DNA of 64,000 nt from Turnera subulata (lineage: Eukaryota; Streptophyta; Magnoliopsida; Malpighiales; Passifloraceae). The translations under genes and the position numbers were made by a program. The stretch covers positions 182,828-246,827 of the forward strand of contig JAKUCV010006623.1 in the NCBI GenBank assembly GCA_028386065.3, written 5' to 3'. The number at the start of each line of letters is the position of its first letter. Position 1 is the first letter of the stretch. The notes under the pieces were generated by a model, which ran no database searches, was not told the DNA's origin, and worked only from the letters and a program-made list of their open reading frames with translations. Shown here piece by piece: positions 1 to 9,549 of the stretch.

Positions 1-1347
1 ATCCTTCCGAGTCTCTTCAATATAAATTCTTTGATCCAAGGGTTCTTGAAATCGGGATCATACGAAGAGGCGTTCAAGTTGTTTGATGAAGCAGTTGAGA
101 GTGGCATTGCTAATGTTTTCACCTATAATACGGTCTTATCATGGCTGTCTAAAGAAGGTAAGGTGACCGAGGCACAGAGTGTTTGGGAAAAGATGGTAAA
201 CAGGGGAGTTCCTCGCACTATAGTCTCTTACAACAACATGATTCTTTGCCACTGCAAAAAAGGCAATCTTGATTTAGCAGATGCTTTATTTTCAGAGATG
301 GTGGAAAACGGTTTGAAACCCAATGTGGTTACATATTCTATTTTGATGGATGGTTATTTTAAGAAAGGTGACGCTGAGCATGCCTTCAAATTATTGGATC
401 AAATGGTAGAAAAAAATATTGCCCCTTCGGATTTCACATGCAGTATTATAATTAATGGCCTATGCAAAGTTGGTCGTACATCTGAAGCTCTTGACAGATT
501 AAAGAAGTTTGCCAAGCAGGGTGTTGCTCCCATCTGTTTAGCATACAACTCCATTATAGATGGTTTTATAAAGGAAGGTTCTCTTAATTCTGCTTTGGCT
601 GTTTATAGAGAGATGTGTGAAAGTGGAATTTCTCCAAATGTCTCCACTTATACAACCTTGATTGATGGATTTTGCAAAAGCAATCACATTGATCTTGCTC
701 TTAAGATGTTGAACGAGACGAAAACAAAGGGTCTTAATTTGGATGTTATGATGTACAGTGCTTTGATAGATGGATACTGCAAGAGACGTGACATGGAAAG
801 TGCACGTCAGCTTTTTGCTGAACTCCTTGAAGTCGGATTATCTCCAAACACAGTTGTCTACAATAGCATGATAAGTGGCTTCAGGAGTCTCAAGAACATG
901 GAAGCAGCTCTTGGCTTGCACAAGAGGATGATAAGCGAGGGAATTCCTTGTGATTTGAAAACATATACTACATTGATTGATGGATTGCTAAAAGAGGGTA
1001 AACTACAGTTTGCATCAGAGCTTTACGCAGAGATGCTTGCCAAAGGTATCATGCCTGATATAATAACATATACTGTTCTGATTCATGGCCTTTGTAACAA
1101 GGGACAGCTGGAGAATGCACAGAAAATTATGGAAGAGATGGACAAGAAATGTATGACTCCCAATGTCCTTATTTATAATGCACTCATCGCTGGACACTTT
1201 AAAGAAGGAAACTTGCAAGAGGCCTTTAGGTTGCACAGCGAGATGCTTGACAGAGGCCTTGTTCCTGATGACACTACTTATGATGTCCTTGTAAATGGAA
1301 AAGTCAAAGGTGGCAACTTCATTTCTGGGGCTTCACATGCTTTGTGA
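1..1347 (+). CDS. P-type pentatricopeptide repeat protein, 3' part
   Basis: The frame is open from base 1, so the true start lies outside the window; it ends at TGA 1345-1347. About 448 residues are visible. They are almost entirely degenerate 35-residue helical repeats, roughly twelve, with recurring cores such as YNTVLSWLSKEGK, YTTLIDGFCKSNH and YNALIAGHFKEGN, each followed by an FxEMxxxGxxPN-type second helix. This is the pure P-class layout; no E, DYW or SMR domain follows, and the protein ends soon after the last repeat. P-class PPR proteins bind single-stranded RNA in mitochondria or chloroplasts and act in stabilising, splicing or translating organelle transcripts. The targeting peptide is not in view, so the organelle is unknown. 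No intron is seen, which is usual for this family. The family call is very secure; the individual member cannot be named. Confidence 0.95.
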   Translation: MLPSLFNINSLIQGFLKSGSYEEAFKLFDEAVESGIANVFTYNTVLSWLSKEGKVTEAQSVWEKMVNRGVPRTIVSYNNMILCHCKKGNLDLADALFSEMVENGLKPNVVTYSILMDGYFKKGDAEHAFKLLDQMVEKNIAPSDFTCSIIINGLCKVGRTSEALDRLKKFAKQGVAPICLAYNSIIDGFIKEGSLNSALAVYREMCESGISPNVSTYTTLIDGFCKSNHIDLALKMLNETKTKGLNLDVMMYSALIDGYCKRRDMESARQLFAELLEVGLSPNTVVYNSMISGFRSLKNMEAALGLHKRMISEGIPCDLKTYTTLIDGLLKEGKLQFASELYAEMLAKGIMPDIITYTVLIHGLCNKGQLENAQKIMEEMDKKCMTPNVLIYNALIAGHFKEGNLQEAFRLHSEMLDRGLVPDDTTYDVLVNGKVKGGNFISGASHAL

Positions 1348-2489
1348 CACCTGATCGTATTTGCTTTTAGGATTTTAGACTGTAGACTTGGTGCCCCAAT
1401 TTGAAGCACCCGGTTAGTCCTCACCCCTATTTCCATGCAGTGGCTCAATTCAGTTTGGTGACTTATATAGCTACTGATGATGCTTTTTGGCATCACTCTG
1501 TGAAGGTTCGTCACAGTGATTGCAATGTTCTAGTATATGGAGCTAAAAGTTTCTGAGGCTTTTCCTAGAAGATGGTCAAAAATTTTCTGATATTTCTTAA
1601 ATTTACTAGGTTGAGGGAAGGGCACAGTTGCTACAGCCAGGAAGGTTTCCCTGGATGGACAAGTTTTGGTTTCCAAGGTTCACAATGGATTCTTTAACTT
1701 AGCTGGAACTGATGTTTATGTTGGTCTCTTTGGCAATCCATGGGCTTTTGCAGAGGGTTTGTGGAAGAGGTTTGTAGTCTGATCTTCTTATATTATGGTG
1801 TTGTATATAGAGGAGTCGGTGGTCGGCATTCTGCATTTATCGTTGAGCATTCCTTTTTTTTGCTTAGCTTTTGCATGCTTATAAGTCGCTTCCTCTTTAT
1901 CTTGGTGTGTTTATAAACTTTTGCCAATGTCTGAACTACTGCTTTCAGTTTCTTGTTTGTAGGTAGTACGATCCTGTTCATTACACTCTAGATGTTGACA
2001 CTTCTTGTCCTTCACAAAGAGGAAGAAGGAAGAGGAACAAATAACAGAAAAGAAAAAAGAAGATAAGATGTTTGACATTTCTATAGCTTCCTGCGTATTC
2101 AAGTATGCTTTGTCTGGGTTTCTGAAGACCTTGTATGGCAGTCGGAAGTCAGTGGCAGTGGAAATATTAGCCTTATCTGTACTACTTTTGGAAACGCTTG
2201 TTAGATTACCTTTGGGTTGAAAGTGCTCTGATCCTGCTATACTGTAAGCCAGCATCGTACACCCTGCTTGTTCCTTTTGCCTTCAGTGATTAGAGTGTAT
2301 TATGATGCCTAAAAAGTTTCAGGTTGAAGTTCTGCTGTGATGAATACATTTGAAAAGAGGAAATTACAGCTTTCAAGTGTGCAACAATTGCGAGCAAACA
2401 AGATTAGAACTGATCTTGGTTGCTATTATTCATATTGGACCATCATTCACCCTTCCAATGCAGACAGGCATCCGTGAAGAGAGCATCTT
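1348..2489. other. 3' flank of the PPR gene, no coding gene seen
   Basis: Probably 3' untranslated sequence followed by intergenic DNA. Only short accidental frames occur. The right end carries the left target-duplication copy of the LINE fragment at 2505-2860. Confidence 0.5.
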
Positions 2490-2504
2490 AAAGCCCCTTG
2501 TATT

Positions 2505-2860
2505 GTGCAACCCCCCTGCATTAGTGTTTGCTAGGGATTGTGGTTTCCACGGTTTCCAGGTTGAATCAGATTGTAAGTCCATTGTTGATCGTTCCAAGAC
2601 GCGATGCACACAGGATTTCTCCCGTTTGGGCAATGTTTTAGCAGATATTTTATCTTTCAGCGCTTCTTCAGTTCAATGTATGGCCTTCGTGCGCAGGACA
2701 TGTAACACTGTGGCCCATGCACTGGCTAAGCATGACACAATATTAGAACAGGACTTGTTTTGGGTTGAGGACCTCGTCTTTCCTTGTACAGGTCCTCAAC
2801 CAGGATTGTAGCTCCTTACAAATGCTAATATATCTGTCTCTTTTCATCAAAAAAAAAAAA
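2505..2860 (+). mobile_element. 5'-truncated LINE with RNase H remnant and poly(A)
   Basis: The insert ends in TTTTCATC followed by an A run of about 14 and is flanked by a direct repeat, AAGCCCCTTGTATT, at 2491-2504 and 2861-2874. The encoded residues contain the RNase H-like domain typical of the 3' end of plant LINE ORF2: FQVESDCKSIVD, then VLADILSF, then RRTCNTVAHALAKH, ending at a stop at 2809-2811. The bases just left of 2491 belong to the target, so a reading frame that seems to start at 2350 is only an accidental fusion of flank and LINE. Truncation at the 5' end with an A tail and target duplication is the normal result of target-primed reverse transcription. Confidence 0.88.
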
Positions 2861-2874
2861 AAGCCCCTTGTATT

Positions 2875-4233
2875 TGTGCCTTGCACAATGTTTCGCTCAC
2901 GATCTTTGATATCTGTTCTTACTATGTATGGGGTAATAACGCTCAGTGGTTCTCTTATTATTACTCAGTTGAGTTGTAAGCGGTTTCAATATGTTCTAAA
3001 TCAGGTGGCCTTTGCCGTCCAATCATTTAGATGCCACCATTTGCTCTCCTCTCTTTTTATTTGAACCAAGGATAAAGCATAACTGATAAACACAAGCCAT
3101 ATTATGATATGTTTTACGACCAAAAAAATAAAACAAATAAAATCATACAGCTAATGACCTCAAGTAAATTGTTTCATTTTTTTTAAAAAAAAAAGAGCGT
3201 CCCGAGCAATTCCTTCTCAAGTTGGTCTGGTGCTCTCAATGCAAAACGAACTGAATTTGTTCGAAATTCAGTAATTCAGCCATTTTCGTCCCCTACAAAT
3301 TATTGGATGAAGTGAAATTAACTAGAAACCTGCAACCTATGACTAGAAATGCTGTCCACAATAAGATGCCCAAGTTCTGATGTTTTACGCTGTTTCATTA
3401 GTTCACTTGGGTCTGGTAGGTGTGAGGAACCCGGAGAAACCGCTATTATCCACTCTGCAAAGGATCAATTCATCAATCGTATGAAGTGCTTGTTTGACAC
3501 CAATCTAGTTTTTGGGTACTGTATCTTACAAAAGATCTTCCGGTTGTTCCACATTTGCTTACCACCATTAGCTCCCCCATCTTTTTATGTCGCGAATATG
3601 GTAACTGTAACACAATCTGAACTGCAACATTTTAACAAATCATAAAATTCATGAAAGCTCATATGCTTAAAGCGACCTTTATGACGGAACGACCATTAAG
3701 TACTATAAGTTTATCTATTATCTGAGCAGGCTTTTTTTTATTCATCAAAACATGACGAGTTGGCATTAAGCAATAGATCTATCAAATGGAAATAAACCCC
3801 GGGTTTGCATGTCCGTCACATACAAATATACAATACACGAGAGTTTTACATACTTTTTCTCATAAAGCAGATTTCTGTCCTTGGTGGGAAAATAGTGATT
3901 AGGACAATAATATTTTCATTCTAGCCTAAAATTTTCAATTCGGTCCAATTGGATCCATCCTCTTTTATGATGAAAATAAAATAGTTAACCTTGACATCCA
4001 ATTACGCCTGCGACAAAAGACAAAATATTCGACTACGCCAAATAAGAAGAAGGGTCATTTAGAAAAGAGAAATAGTTGTAAGAGGAAAAAAAAAAAGAGA
4101 AGAAAAATGCGTTGAAAAGCGTATGTGTTTTACATTCCATTTTTAGAAAAACTACTAGAATAGGAAAGAGTGTCACTCCCAACTTCATTAGGTGGGTTCG
4201 TTACTGTTCGCTGCTTAACCGCCTCAAAAGAAT
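2875..4233. other. Intergenic, no gene seen
   Basis: AT-rich sequence between the LINE fragment and the 3' end of the Ran gene. Short accidental frames only. An A/T tract lies near 3177-3196. Confidence 0.5.
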
Positions 4234-4305
4234 CCAGAAACATATGGTTTAGGTGCTATATTTGCCAACCCAGAAACATACGGTTTAGGTGCTATATTTG
4301 CCAAC
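4234..4305. repeat. 36-bp tandem duplication
   Basis: Two head-to-tail copies, 4234-4269 and 4270-4305, differ at one base (CATATGG against CATACGG). A third partial copy (CCAGAAATA) begins at 4306. It lies downstream of the Ran stop codon on the minus strand, perhaps near its transcript end. Confidence 0.9.
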
Positions 4306-4689
4306 CCAGAAATAGGATTAAGACTAAACCTGAAGTTTGTGAATTTCTCAGGGTGCAAATTTAGGGAACGCCGCAGTAAACAATCAAGAAATATAGGAGG
4401 CAAGGAAATTATCAGGCACAATACTAGTAGAGATTACTCCAAGGATAAGAGTAAAACACTGATAACATCCTACAGAAATTGACGGGAACATAAAACTGTA
4501 GGTATGGAAAGAAAAGGAATAAACAAGGCAAGACAACCTCCGCAAAATGATGGAAACAGAGGACTGAAAACAAACAAGTCAATAATAGCCCAAGATGTCT
4601 TCCAGTCAATTCTCATACGGATAAACCCACATCCTCAAAACCATTCAATTAAAAGACCTCAATCCAACAAATCACAGACCACAAGCTCT

Positions 4690-6913
4690 TTACTCAAAAG
4701 CATCATCATCGTCATCGGGGAGAGGTTGATTAGCAGCCTGAATAAGCTCAGCCTCGTGCCTGCAAAGTAACCACCAAACAAAGTATAATTAACAATAGCC
4801 AGAAAGGAATAAAACCAGGGAAAATTTGCGTAAAGCTAAAAAAGACAGATAGAACCCAAAACTGCCAGCAACCCAAACAAAAATGCTTGAAAATAGTAAC
4901 CATCTCTCCACAAAATTGCAGTGATAGACTTGATGTTGCTAAAGCATAAACATCTACCAGTAAATGCCAAGTATAAATAGCCCATAGTAATATAATCAGA
5001 CTTAACAACAAAATGCTTTTGCATGCATCAATCCCACTGTTCCAAAAAGCACATGAGCTTGAGAATCACTCGCTATGCTGATATTCATTGTGACAATGGT
5101 AAAAAAAAACTAATAAAGCATAACACGTATGATGTCCAAATTTCAGTTACACTTTGATTTAGATTACAGATGGCAAGTGTGAGGACAAGTTCAAAAAAGG
5201 AATTCTCAAACTGGCAAAAGTAAAGCAGAAAAGTTGATAGCACTTACTGTTGCTGAGCAGCCAAATCAATTTGCACTTCAGGAGGAGCCAGAGCTGGGGA
5301 CTCGACAAAATGCAAATTGGGATCACTGTGATCAATAAACAAAACAATTTCATTATTTACAAATAAAATTTCAATCCATATAAGCGAGGAAACGGACAAA
5401 TGAAAAAGTGAAAGGTCCTTACCCAGCAAGCTTTCTTGTTAGGTACAAGAAAGGCTTCTCAAAGTTGTAATTGCTCTTGGCTGAAATTTCATAGTACTGC
5501 AAGTTCTTCTTACGGTGGAAGGTGACTTGCTTGGCTTTCACCTGCCTGTTCTTCACATCAACCTTGTTTCCACAAAGAACGATTGGAATATTTTCACAAA
5601 CCCTGGGAAAACCAATACAATGAAAATGAGTACGCTTGAACAATAAAAAGAAAACGACGCATCAAACACCCATAGTAAGGCACAAGATTCACCTGCAAAG
5701 ATCACGATGCCATGTGGGGACATTCTTGTATGTCAGCCGAGCAGTGACATCAAACATAATAATAGCACATTGGCCATGGATACTGCATAACAAGCAAAAA
5801 CATTAAAAAACAGAACAATAAACCCAAGGACCTCGGCAGTCAAGAGATTGAAGAGCATGCAATCAAATTTATAAAAGAATCACTAAACAAATTAAAGAAC
5901 TAATGGTGCCAAAGACAAAGTAATAAAGGCCACGAATCCAGAGGGAAAGGCATTCGCGACTAACGCTTGACCAAGGAGAACTTAGAAGGCTTAGCTACAG
6001 GTTCAGCAAATAAACATCATGGACTGCTTGTAGTAACCACTTACCATACCAAAATGAACACTAAACCAGCAATTCATACAAAACATAAATAAACCAAAGG
6101 CATCCAGCATAGCAAAAGTAAAAAGAAAAAAACTAAAGAAAATTGGTCAAAACTACCATCAGTGGACAAAGTTCCGAATACACATGCAAAAGAAACTACT
6201 CACTAGTATCCATCTCTGAGACCACCGAACTTCTCCTGGCCAGCTGTGTCCCAGCAATAGAACCTAATCTTCCCACAGTTGGTGAAGAAATCCAAAGGAT
6301 GAACCTCCACACCAATAGTTGCTGCGCGTAACACACAAACAATCAATTTCACCAAAATACACAGTATTCCACCACTGATTTAACAGTTTAATTAGCTAAT
6401 ACACAATAACAGCCAACTTAAGAGAAACTCACGTTCGTATTTCTTCTCAAACTCTCCAGTGAGATGCCTCTTCACAAACGTTGTTTTCCCTGACAAAATT
6501 ACACAGCAGAATATTTCACCAAACAAGCAAACAAACAGCATCGCCAACAAATTAACAGATCGAAACAGTAAATCAACACACATCAAGCCAAAAACAACAG
6601 AAAATCGAAGCAAACTCAACAGGAAAACCTAAATCAACGATACCTGTGCCGCCATCGCCGACAATCACGAGCTTGAAGCTCGGATAATCCACGGTTTGCT
6701 GGTTTGGCAGAGCCTAACACCACACGACCACGGGAAAATCAGAAACAAACGGAAAACAACAAGGAGCTCGAAAATCTACAAAACTGAACACACAAAAAAG
6801 CATATATCTAGATCGGAGAAGGCGCCGCCTATCAAAATCAGGCGACGCCGTTACAGATCGAGTAGTTGAAAACCGAAACGGAGAGAGATCGACGGCGAGG
6901 AGAGGCTTACCAT
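4690..6913 (-). CDS. RAN: GTP-binding nuclear protein Ran, 8 coding exons
   Basis: Exons on the minus strand: 6913-6911, 6713-6644, 6489-6433, 6321-6204, 5782-5693, 5602-5423, 5325-5248 and 4759-4690, joining to 666 nt (221 aa), the standard plant Ran length. All junctions are GT-AG. Visible motifs: P-loop GDGGTGKT, switch-[10 protein letters not shown], base-recognition NKVD, the SAK motif ([14 protein letters not shown]) and the acidic tail ending DDDDDAFE that distinguishes Ran from Rab and Rho proteins. Ran cycles between GTP and GDP forms to drive import and export through nuclear pores and helps in spindle and envelope assembly. The first coding exon is the ATG alone: the splice donor starts at the base after the start codon. 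A TATA box at 7013-7018 lies about 100 nt upstream. The family call is essentially certain; the paralogue number cannot be told. Confidence 0.97.
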
Positions 6914-7012
6914 TTTGTTCTCGGTACCGGATTCGAATATATGCGAGTTTGTGTTTGGTTGCTTATAAGCAGAAAGAGCAAAGCGAGAGAGACTGGAGAG
7001 TAGAATGAGGGG

Positions 7013-7018
7013 TTTATA
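7013..7018 (-). promoter_or_regulatory. Probable TATA box of the Ran gene
   Basis: TATAAA on the minus strand, in a local CCCC/TATAAA/CCCC setting, about 100 nt before the ATG at 6913. A pyrimidine-rich leader (CTCTCC, TCTCTCTCGC) follows, as is common for plant housekeeping promoters. The position fits a start site near 6985. Confidence 0.6.
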
Positions 7019-7512
7019 AAGGGGAGGTTTAAGGAGACCCTAATTCATTTGAATTCGAGTTGCTTGTGATGTGGCTCAGCGGATGGGTGGATTTAGGCCG
7101 TTGAGATGGAGGGTATGGGATTTATGTACGGTTCGATGAGTTCGTGTGGGTGAGTGCGTGGTAGGGGATCTTGGCTGGCGCATTTCAAACTTCTCAGGTG
7201 GCTTAAATCTGACGCGAAGATCTTGGCCGTTTGATTTTTTCGAGTCAGAGTGATCTGCTCACGTGTGGCTCGCACTGTTTCTACGTGTTTGGACTCAAAA
7301 ACGTTTCAGAGGAGGTTTTTGGGCTTTAGCTTCCTTATTGAATTTTCAGTTGATGGACTAGCTTGTTGGGCCATGGATCAATAGATGTAAAGTGGAGAAG
7401 TTTCTATGGGCTATGTACACACATAAAAATAGGGTTTCTTCTGGCTTGTTTGCAGTAATTTCGGTTGGGTTGAAAGCTTGGATATCCAGAAATGCAAAGA
7501 TTGGCCTATTCA

Positions 7513-7706
7513 CCAATTGAGGTTGGTTCACCTCGTAAGCGACGTGTTCCGCTTAAGCGAGGTCTCGGATTCGAGTCCTCGTGTATGCCAAAAACTTCAT
7601 TTGGGAGACTCACCTACCATTACTTAGGTGTGCAATTCGAATCGAGCTGGATTTAGTCTAGTGACTTTGATGTCCTTAAAGGTGGACTGGCTAGTGAGAA
7701 ATAAAA
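7513..7706 (+). mobile_element. tRNA-derived SINE, about 195 bp
   Basis: The 5' part has Pol III-like boxes: an A-box-like TTGGTTCACCTCGTAAGCG and a B-box-like GGATTCGAGTCC. The 3' end is a short AATAAAAAAA tail. The flanks carry an imperfect direct repeat: 7496-7512 (AAAGATTGGCCTATTCA) and 7707-7723 (AAAGAGTGGCATATTCA), 14 of 17 identical, which fits an old target duplication. The body holds a hairpin-like CACCTACC...GGTGTG segment. Confidence 0.72.
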
Positions 7707-7744
7707 AAAGAGTGGCATATTCAAAAAGATGTTGGGCCCATCCT

Positions 7745-7848
7745 TTGGCAGACTCCCCCTCGCAGTATTTTGCAGAGTTTGGCTATGGATTGCAATTTAC
7801 GTAGGAATGCTGTAGCGTAATGCTTCTTTAGGCTCTCATTGTAACCAA
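7745..7848 (+). mobile_element. 104-bp LINE 3'-tail insertion
   Basis: A 22-bp direct repeat at 7723-7744 and 7849-7870 (core AAGATGTTGGGCCCATCCT, perfect) brackets 104 bp that end in CATTGTAACC plus As. The body is what is left of a LINE 3' untranslated end. The left copy of the repeat overlaps the right target duplication of the SINE at 7513-7706, so the LINE inserted directly beside the SINE and later. Confidence 0.82.
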
Positions 7849-8068
7849 AAAAAGATGTTGGGCCCATCCTCTGGTCATTTCAAATTTCAATACATGATCA
7901 CCTATTCAAGTATTTTACTACCGAGAAAAACCTTTTAAGTATCATTCTAGTTCCTGATCAATGGTTATTCTCTTCTTTTAATCTGTAGTTATCTTTTAGG
8001 AAAGAAACAAAACAATGTAGGAGTATCCTTCATTACTTAAGAGAGCCCATCGGCAATAGTGGTAGTAT

Positions 8069-8205
8069 GTGTAAGAGTATAAACCAAAACCAATCATGAG
8101 TTCAAATTTTTAATGAGATGGTCACGTAGCGGAATCATTATAACCAAATGACCACGTGTCCGAATTCCTACCGGTCTCAAAGAATTAAAAAGCACAAGGT
8201 GTAAC
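8069..8205 (+). mobile_element. Decayed TRIM copy, same family as 57890-58182
   Basis: Segments align in order with the complete TRIM at 57890: CCAAAACCAATCATGAG (LTR), TGAGATGGTCACGTAGCGGAA (LTR end and primer-site region), CCAAATGACCACGTGTCCGAATTCC (internal), then AATTAAAAAGCACAAGGT. Parts of the LTR are deleted and no 3' LTR is clear; the TGTAACAATAA at 8199 may be its first bases. It abuts the SINE at 8224. Confidence 0.65.
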
Positions 8206-8223
8206 AATAAATGATCAAAATTA

Positions 8224-8320
8224 ATCAATGAGTTTGTAGCTGATTGGCACTCTTGTGTCAAAAGCACAAGAGGGGTGAGGTCTCGGGTTCGAGTCTCACC
8301 CTCCTTGATTAGTATGAAAA
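8224..8320 (+). mobile_element. Short tRNA-related SINE with perfect 18-bp target duplication
   Basis: The direct repeat AATAAATGATCAAAATTA occurs at 8206-8223 and 8322-8339. Between the copies is a 97-98-bp unit with an A-box-like TAGCTGATTGGCACTC, a B box GGTCTCGGGTTCGAGTCTC and a terminal GAAAA. The region between the boxes holds CTCTTGTG...CACAAGAG, which pairs as a stem like a tRNA anticodon arm. No full tRNA cloverleaf can be drawn, so it is called a SINE and not a tRNA gene. Confidence 0.82.
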
Positions 8321-8554
8321 AAATAAATGATCAAAATTAGTTATAGGACTGTAGCTTTTGGTTCACTTGATAGTATGTTCTCCTTTTATTCCTTTCACCT
8401 ATGTCTCTAATGTATGTTGATTCAGACTCGCTCACAAGGCCATAAACCAAATTTTGGGTACACGCTGGCCAACTATCACCTTGTTTTGTTAAACACCAAC
8501 TATAAACTGGAAAAAGAACGAGATACAAGTTTTTGTGTTGTGTTGACCATACTT

Positions 8555-8573
8555 TTTTTTTTTTTTTAGAAAA
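8555..8573 (-). mobile_element. 19-bp oligo(T) micro-insertion with 15-bp target duplication
   Basis: GTGTTGACCATACTT is present at 8540-8554 and again, perfectly, at 8574-8588. The 19 bp between read on the minus strand as TTTTCT followed by As. It resembles the last few bases of a retroelement 3' end plus its poly(A). Confidence 0.7.
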
Positions 8574-8768
8574 GTGTTGACCATACTTGACAGAAAGTAC
8601 TTGGGGTGTTTTTTTTTTTCCTTTATCGAAACATAATCATGAGTGTCGACACAAAAAGTGTGAAATGATTAGCCAATCGACTTACTCTAACCATTTTGGC
8701 AAATCTACTTCGCCTCTGTATTTGCAATCTCGACATTTTTTCTTGTCGCCAATAACTTTTAACCACAA

Positions 8769-8790
8769 ATCCTGATCTAAGAAAAAAAAA
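8769..8790 (+). mobile_element. 22-bp oligo(A) micro-insertion with 10-bp target duplication
   Basis: TTAACCACAA at 8759-8768 and 8791-8800 flanks ATCCTGATCTAAG plus nine As. The A run directly abuts the second repeat copy, as expected for target-primed reverse transcription. Confidence 0.6.
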
Positions 8791-8828
8791 TTAACCACAA
8801 TTAGGCAAATAGGCCTCGATATATATAT

Positions 8829-8843
8829 TTTTTTGATGAAGAT
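8829..8843 (-). mobile_element. 15-bp oligo(T) micro-insertion with 15-bp target duplication
   Basis: CCTCGATATATATAT at 8814-8828 and 8844-8858 is perfect. The insert reads ATCTTCATC plus six As on the minus strand. It shares TTCATC-A(n) with the 3' end of the LINE at 2505-2860. Confidence 0.65.
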
Positions 8844-9549
8844 CCTCGATATATATATAGTTATACAACTCATAGCCAACAACAATGATCTACTCCCTCA
8901 CAGTCGTACGTCTTTGCGCCATGTTCCCTGTTCTGTGGGTAATCAAGTTAGCGGATCAAGACATCTTTCTTAAAACGGATCATGGTGATTTATTTATCAA
9001 TATCGGGGGATGATACATTGATCTATCATATTCTTGAAAGCAATATGCCATGTTTAAGAGAGCTGCTGTTTAATGACAGAAGGTCAATTACTCGGCAAAT
9101 AATGTCTCATTCAAGCTGAATCGCATAGTTAATCAACCACGAGGTACCATACATGATAATAATATGTATATGTATTTTTTTTTTATGAAACAAACATGAG
9201 AGTAATTAACAACCCCAAAGAGAGAAACGAACTTTCTTCCATTTATTTTTGCTATAAAATAAAAAAGCACAACCGCTTCATAAAAAAAATCACAACAGTA
9301 TAAAAGCTATCCTGATACTAATTAGTATTATATATATACTCTTATTTGTGGATCATTATACTAATATTTAAACTCACACCCAAACCCCTTGATGCTTCTC
9401 TTAAACAGAAAAATATGTTCTTAGCATTATAACCGCAAATCTCACATACCCAAACCAAACCAATATAATGCTACATCTCTAGGGAGAATTCACCTTGAAG
9501 TGACCATTTTCCCTCCCTAGATTTAACAGCAGTCTTCGCCCTTACACGC

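Noticed and set aside
2350..2811. 153-aa open frame as a host RNase H protein
   Set aside because: Its first part is insertion-target flank and the rest is LINE ORF2; the target duplication at 2491 and 2861 shows where the element begins and ends.
8236..8305. Functional tRNA gene
   Set aside because: A and B boxes are present, but no acceptor stem pairs, and an 18-bp target duplication and A-rich end show a SINE.
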